A program made the position numbers and the translations under genes. From Calliopsis andreniformis (Eukaryota; Arthropoda; Insecta; Hymenoptera; Andrenidae), in the NCBI RefSeq assembly GCF_051401765.1, contig NW_027480422.1, positions 19,114,001 through 19,178,000 on the forward strand: a stretch of DNA of 64,000 nucleotides, in the 5' to 3' direction. This document shows, one piece after another, positions 60,171 through 64,000 of the stretch. The stretch's first letter is position 1. Each line of letters starts with the position of its first letter. The notes beneath the pieces are model-generated. The model was not told the origin of the DNA. It did no database searches and worked only from the letters and a program-made list of their open reading frames with translations.

Positions 60171-62870
60171 AGGACGTTGCTCCACCACATCGAATAGCTA
60201 CGGCCTTAGAAGTCAACGCCAGAAGCATAAAATACAATAAAAATCCAACAGTTTTTCCATCGTATAACAGGAATAATTCCAAACACTGTGAAGGTAATGG
60301 CCATTTCTACGCTCCCGTCAACCTAGGCTTCACTCTAGGGCGTTGATCCACCACATCCAATAGTTAGGGCTTTAAAAGTCAACGCCAGAAGCATAAAACA
60401 CAATATAAATGCAACAATTTTTCCATCGTATACCGGGAATAATTGCAACCAGTGTGAAAGTGATGGTCATTTCCACGTTCCGGGCCACCTAGGCTTCACT
60501 CTAGGGCGTTGGTCCACCAGATCCATTAGTTAGGGCCTAAGAAGTCAACGCCAGAAGCACCAAATACAAACTAAATACAACAGTTTTTCCAAAGTATAAA
60601 ACGAATAATTGCAACGAGTGTGAAAGTAATGGTCACATCTACGTTCCGGGCAATCTAGGCTTGAATCTAGGGCATTGTTCGACCAGATCGAATAGCTACG
60701 GCCTTAGAAGTCAACGCCAGAAGCACAAACACGATATATGTACAACAGTTTTTCCATCGTATATCACGAATAATTGAAACCAGTGTGAAAGTAATTGTCA
60801 TTTCTACGTTCCGGACAACCTAGATTTCGCACTAGGGCGTTGCACCACCACATCGAATAGTTACGGCCTTAGAAGTGAATGCCAGATACATAAAATACAA
60901 TATAAAAAGAACAGTCTTTCCATTGTATAAAACGAATAATTGCAACCAGTGTGAAAGTTATGGTCATTTCTACGTTCCGGGCAACCTCGGCTTGACTCCA
61001 GGTCGTTGCTCCACCAGATCGAATAGTTAGGGCCTTAGAAGTCAACGCCCGAAACATAAAATACAATAAAGATACAATAGTTTTTCCATCGTATAAAATG
61101 ACTAATTGCAAACAGTGTGAAGGTACTGGTCATTTCTACATTCCCTGTAACCTAGGCTTCACTCTAGGGCGTTGCTCCGCCATTTCGAATAGCTAGGGCC
61201 TTAGAAGTCAACGCCAGAAGCATAAAGGACAATAAAAGTGCAACAGCTTTTCCATCGTATAAAAGGGATAATAGTAACCAGTGCGACAGTAATGGACATT
61301 TCTACGTTCCGCGCAACCTAGGTTTCACTCTTGGCCGTTGCTCCACCACATCGAATAGCTACGGCCTTAGAAGTCAACTGCAGAAGCACAAAATACAATA
61401 TAAATACAACAGCTTTTCCATCGTATAAAATGAATGATTGCAAACAGTGAGAAGGTTATGGTCATTTCTACGTTCCGGGCAACCGAGGCTTAACTCCAGG
61501 GCGTTGCATCACCAGATCGAATAGTTAGGGATTTTGAATACATCGCCAGAAGCATAAAATACAACAAAAATGCAACAGTTTTTCCATCGTATAACAAGAA
61601 AGCTGCAACCAGTGTGTAGGTACTGGTTATTTCTATGTTCCGGGTAACCTGGGCTTCACTCTAGGGCGTTGCTCCAACAGATCGAATAGCTAGTGCCTCA
61701 GAAGTCAACGCCAGAAGCATAAAATACAATATAAATACAACAGCTTTTATATCCTATATGATGTATATTTGCAAACAGTGTGAAAGTAAAGGTCATTTCT
61801 ACGTTCCGGGCAACCTAGGCTTCACTCTAGGGCGTTGCTCCACCAGATCGAATGGTTAGGGACTTAGAATTTAACGCCAGAAGCACCACATACAAAATAA
61901 ATACAACAGCTTTTCCATCGTATAAAACGAATAATTGCAACCAGTATGAAAGGTATGTTCATTTCTACGTTCCGGGCAACCTAGGCTTCGCCCTAGGGCG
62001 TTTCTCCACCTGATCGAATAGTTAGGGCCTATGAAGACAACGCCAGAAGCATAAAATACGATATATGTGCAACAGTTTTACCATCGTATAAAATGAATAA
62101 TCGCAAACAGTGTGAAGGTAATGGTCATTTCTACATTCCGGGCAACCTAGTCTTCACTCTAGGGCGTTGGTCCACCACATCCAGCAGTTAGGGCCTAAGA
62201 AGTCAACGCCCGAAGCATAAAATACAGAATAACTAGAACAGTTTTTCCATTGTATAAAACAAATAATTGAAACCAGTTTGAAAGTTGTGGTCATTTCTGC
62301 GTTCCGCGCAACCTAGGCTTCACCCGTGGCCGTTGCTCCACCAGATCCAATAGTTAGGCCCTATGAAGTCAGTGCCAGAAGCATAAAATACAAAATAAAT
62401 ACAACAGTTTTTCTATCGTATATAATGTATATTTGCAAACGGTGTGAAAGTAAAGGTCTTTTCTACGTTCCGGGCAACCTAGGCTTAGCTGTAGGGCGTT
62501 TCTCCACCAGATCGCATAGTTAGGGACTTAGAATTCAACGACAGAAGCATAAAATACAATAAAAATGCAACAGATTTTCCTTCATATAACTGGAATAACT
62601 GCAACCAGTGTGAAAGTACCGGTCATTTCTACGTTCCGGGCAACCTAGGTTTCACTACAGGGCGGTGCTGCACCAGATCGAAAAGTTAGTGCCTTAGAAG
62701 TCAGCGCCCGATGCATGAAATGCAATAAAGATGCAACAGTTTTTCCATCGTATAACAGGAATAATTGCAACCAGTGTGAAGGTAATGGTCTTTTCTACGT
62801 TCCGGGCAACCTAGGCATCACTACAGGGCGGTCCTCCACCAGATCAAATAGTTAGGGCCTAAGAAGTCAC
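60171..62870 (+). repeat. HOR edge: shuffled and diverged monomers
   Basis: About 16 monomers with no HOR order, except 61271-61711, which holds a diverged m5-m6-m7 run (GTGCGACAGTAATGGAC, ACAGTGAGAAGG, GTTAGGGATTTTGAATAC, ACAAGAAAGCTGC). m2-like, m13-tail, X-like (TAGCTGTAGGGCGTTTCTCC near 62491) and m4-like units follow in other orders. Confidence 0.87.
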
Positions 62871-64000
62871 GGCCAGAAGCACCAAATACAAAATAAATAC
62901 AACAGTTTTTCCATCGCATAAAACGGATAATTGCATCCAGTGTGAAAGTTATGGTCATTTCTACGTTTCGTGCAACCTAGGCTTCACTCTAGGGCGTTGC
63001 TCCACCACATCGAATAGCTACGGCCTTAAAAGTCAACGCCAGAAGCATAAAATACAATAAAAATCCAACAGTTTTCCATCGTATAACAGGAATAATTCCA
63101 AACAGTGTGAAGGTAATGGTCATTTCTCCGCTCCCGTCAACCTAGGCTTCACTCTAGGGCGTTGCTCCACCACATCGAATAGTTAGGGCCTTAAAAGTCA
63201 ACTCCAGAAGCATAAAATACAATATAAATACAACAGTTTTTCCATCGTATAACGGGAATAATTGCAACCAGTGTGAAAGTGATGGTCATTTCCACTTTCC
63301 GGGCAACCTAGGCTTCACTCTAGGGCGTCGGTCCACCAGATCCAATGGTTAGGGCCTAAGAAGTCACCGCCAGAAGAACCAAATACAAAATAAATACAAC
63401 AGTTCTTCCATCGTATAAAACGAATAATTGCATCCAGTGTGAAAGTAATGGTCATATCTACGTTCCGGGCAATCTAGGCTTGACTCTAGGGCGTTGCTCC
63501 ACCAGATCGAAAAGGTAGGGCCTTAGAAGTCAACGCCCGAAGCATAAAATACAAAATAAATACAACCGTTTTTCCATCGCATAAAACGAATAATTGCAAC
63601 CAGTGTGAAAGTAACGGTCATATCTACGTTCCGGGCAATCTAGGCTTGACTCTAGGGCGTTGCTCCACCAGATCGAAGAGGTAGGGCCATAGAAGTCAAC
63701 GCCCGAAGCATAAAATACGATAAAGATATAACAGTTTTTCCATCGTATAAAATGAGTAATTGCAACAAGTGTGAAGGTAATGGTCATTTCTGCGTTCCGG
63801 GCAACCTACTCTTGACTCTAGGGCGTTGCTCCACCAGATCGAATAGTTAGGGCCTTAGAAGTCAACGCCCGAAGCATAAAATACAATATAAATACAACAG
63901 TTTTTCCATCGTATAACAGGAGTAATTGCAAACAGTGTGAAAGTTATGGCCGTTTCTACGTTTCGTGCAACATAGGTTTCACTCTAGGGCGTTGCTCCAC
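62871..64000 (+). repeat. Diverged HOR stretch resuming at the right edge
   Basis: The order m8 (TCGCATAAAACGG), m9 (TCTCCGCTCCCGTC), m10 (GTATAACGGG, TTTCCACTTTCC), two inserted monomers (63370-63700), m11 (GATAAAGATATAACAG) and m12 (TTTCGTGCAACATAGG). m10 here has the full TTTTTCC rather than the one-base-short form of the main HOR, and m11 lacks the ATATATCAG change. This may be a more ancestral version of the unit. The window ends inside it. Confidence 0.88.

Larger units (their letters stand above)
1..64000 (+). repeat. 166-bp satellite array filling the whole window
   Basis: About 385 head-to-tail monomers, all in one orientation. Most conserved parts of the unit, numbered from the T-tract: TTTTTCCATCGTATA (1-15), GCAACCAGTGTGAAAG (28-43), GGTCATTTCTACGTTCCGGG (48-67), CCTAGGCTTCACTCTAGGGC (71-90), CTCCACCAGATCGAATAG (95-112) and GTCAACGCCAGAAGCATAAA (127-146), followed by an A-rich end. 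The most variable part is 16-27, where forms such as AACAGGAATAAT, AAAACGAATAAT, AGCATGAATAAT and ATAATGTATATT alternate. A hand-built consensus has 69 G/C of 166 and six CpG. The net phase shift over the window is -24 bp, so indels are almost all single bases. No coding region is credible: 166 is not a multiple of three, and the same 65-, 74- and 85-codon frames recur wherever the same monomer variants recur. A centromeric or pericentromeric role is inferred from unit length and HOR structure only. Confidence 0.98.

Noticed and set aside
1..64000. CRISPR array
   Set aside because: Units are directly tandem and similar over their full 166 bp; there are no short identical repeats separated by unique spacers.
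1..64000. Assignment to a named centromeric satellite or species
   Set aside because: Satellites near 150-180 bp are reported from many plants and animals and length is not diagnostic. I do not recognise the consensus and could not search a database.

Overview
The whole 64-kb window is one uninterrupted satellite DNA array. It is built from a tandem monomer of 166 bp, about 42% G+C, always in the same orientation. Taking the TTTTTCC element as unit position 1, the element at base 15 and the one at base 63901 are 385 monomers apart. The distance is 63886 bp where 385 x 166 = 63910, so the net length change over the window is only 24 bp. I found no gene, RNA gene, transposon, inverted segment or non-satellite spacer. 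The many short open frames (60-133 codons) are by-products of the monomer sequence.

The window must come from a eukaryotic chromosome. Tens of kilobases of a nucleosome-sized satellite arranged in higher-order repeats (HORs) is typical of centromeric or pericentromeric heterochromatin in many plants and animals. I do not recognise the family, so species and centromere function are not assigned.

Layout. (1) 0-6.5 kb: closely related monomers with recent local duplications: a 1.59-kb block copied at an offset of 1826 bp (11 monomers), a 435-bp block copied at 1162 bp (7 monomers), and traces of a three-monomer unit. (2) 6.5-24.5 kb: mostly divergent monomers without long-range order, with small duplications at offsets of 10, 12, 10 and 5 monomers and one pair of nearly identical neighbours at 16.4-16.7 kb. 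(3) 24.5-30.8 kb: a two-copy HOR of 16 then 17 monomers (2656 and about 2827 bp). (4) 30.8-33.6 kb: mixed monomers, including a displaced piece of region 3. (5) 33.6-60.2 kb: the main HOR, a 16-monomer unit of 2654 bp (named m1-m16 here) with near-identical copies and 15- and 17-monomer variants. It is interrupted by three related divergent blocks (X1, X2, X3). X2 plus four HOR copies forms a 13937-bp super-unit that starts again at 51291. (6) 60.2-64.0 kb: the regular HOR stops; shuffled HOR-type monomers follow and a diverged HOR stretch resumes near 62.9 kb.

The biological content is a record of satellite evolution: unequal exchange in whole-monomer steps, hybrid monomers at the exchange points, tracts shorter than a monomer moved between backbones, and nested amplification. 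Coordinates of block edges were read by eye and may be off by some tens of bases where flanking monomers are similar.
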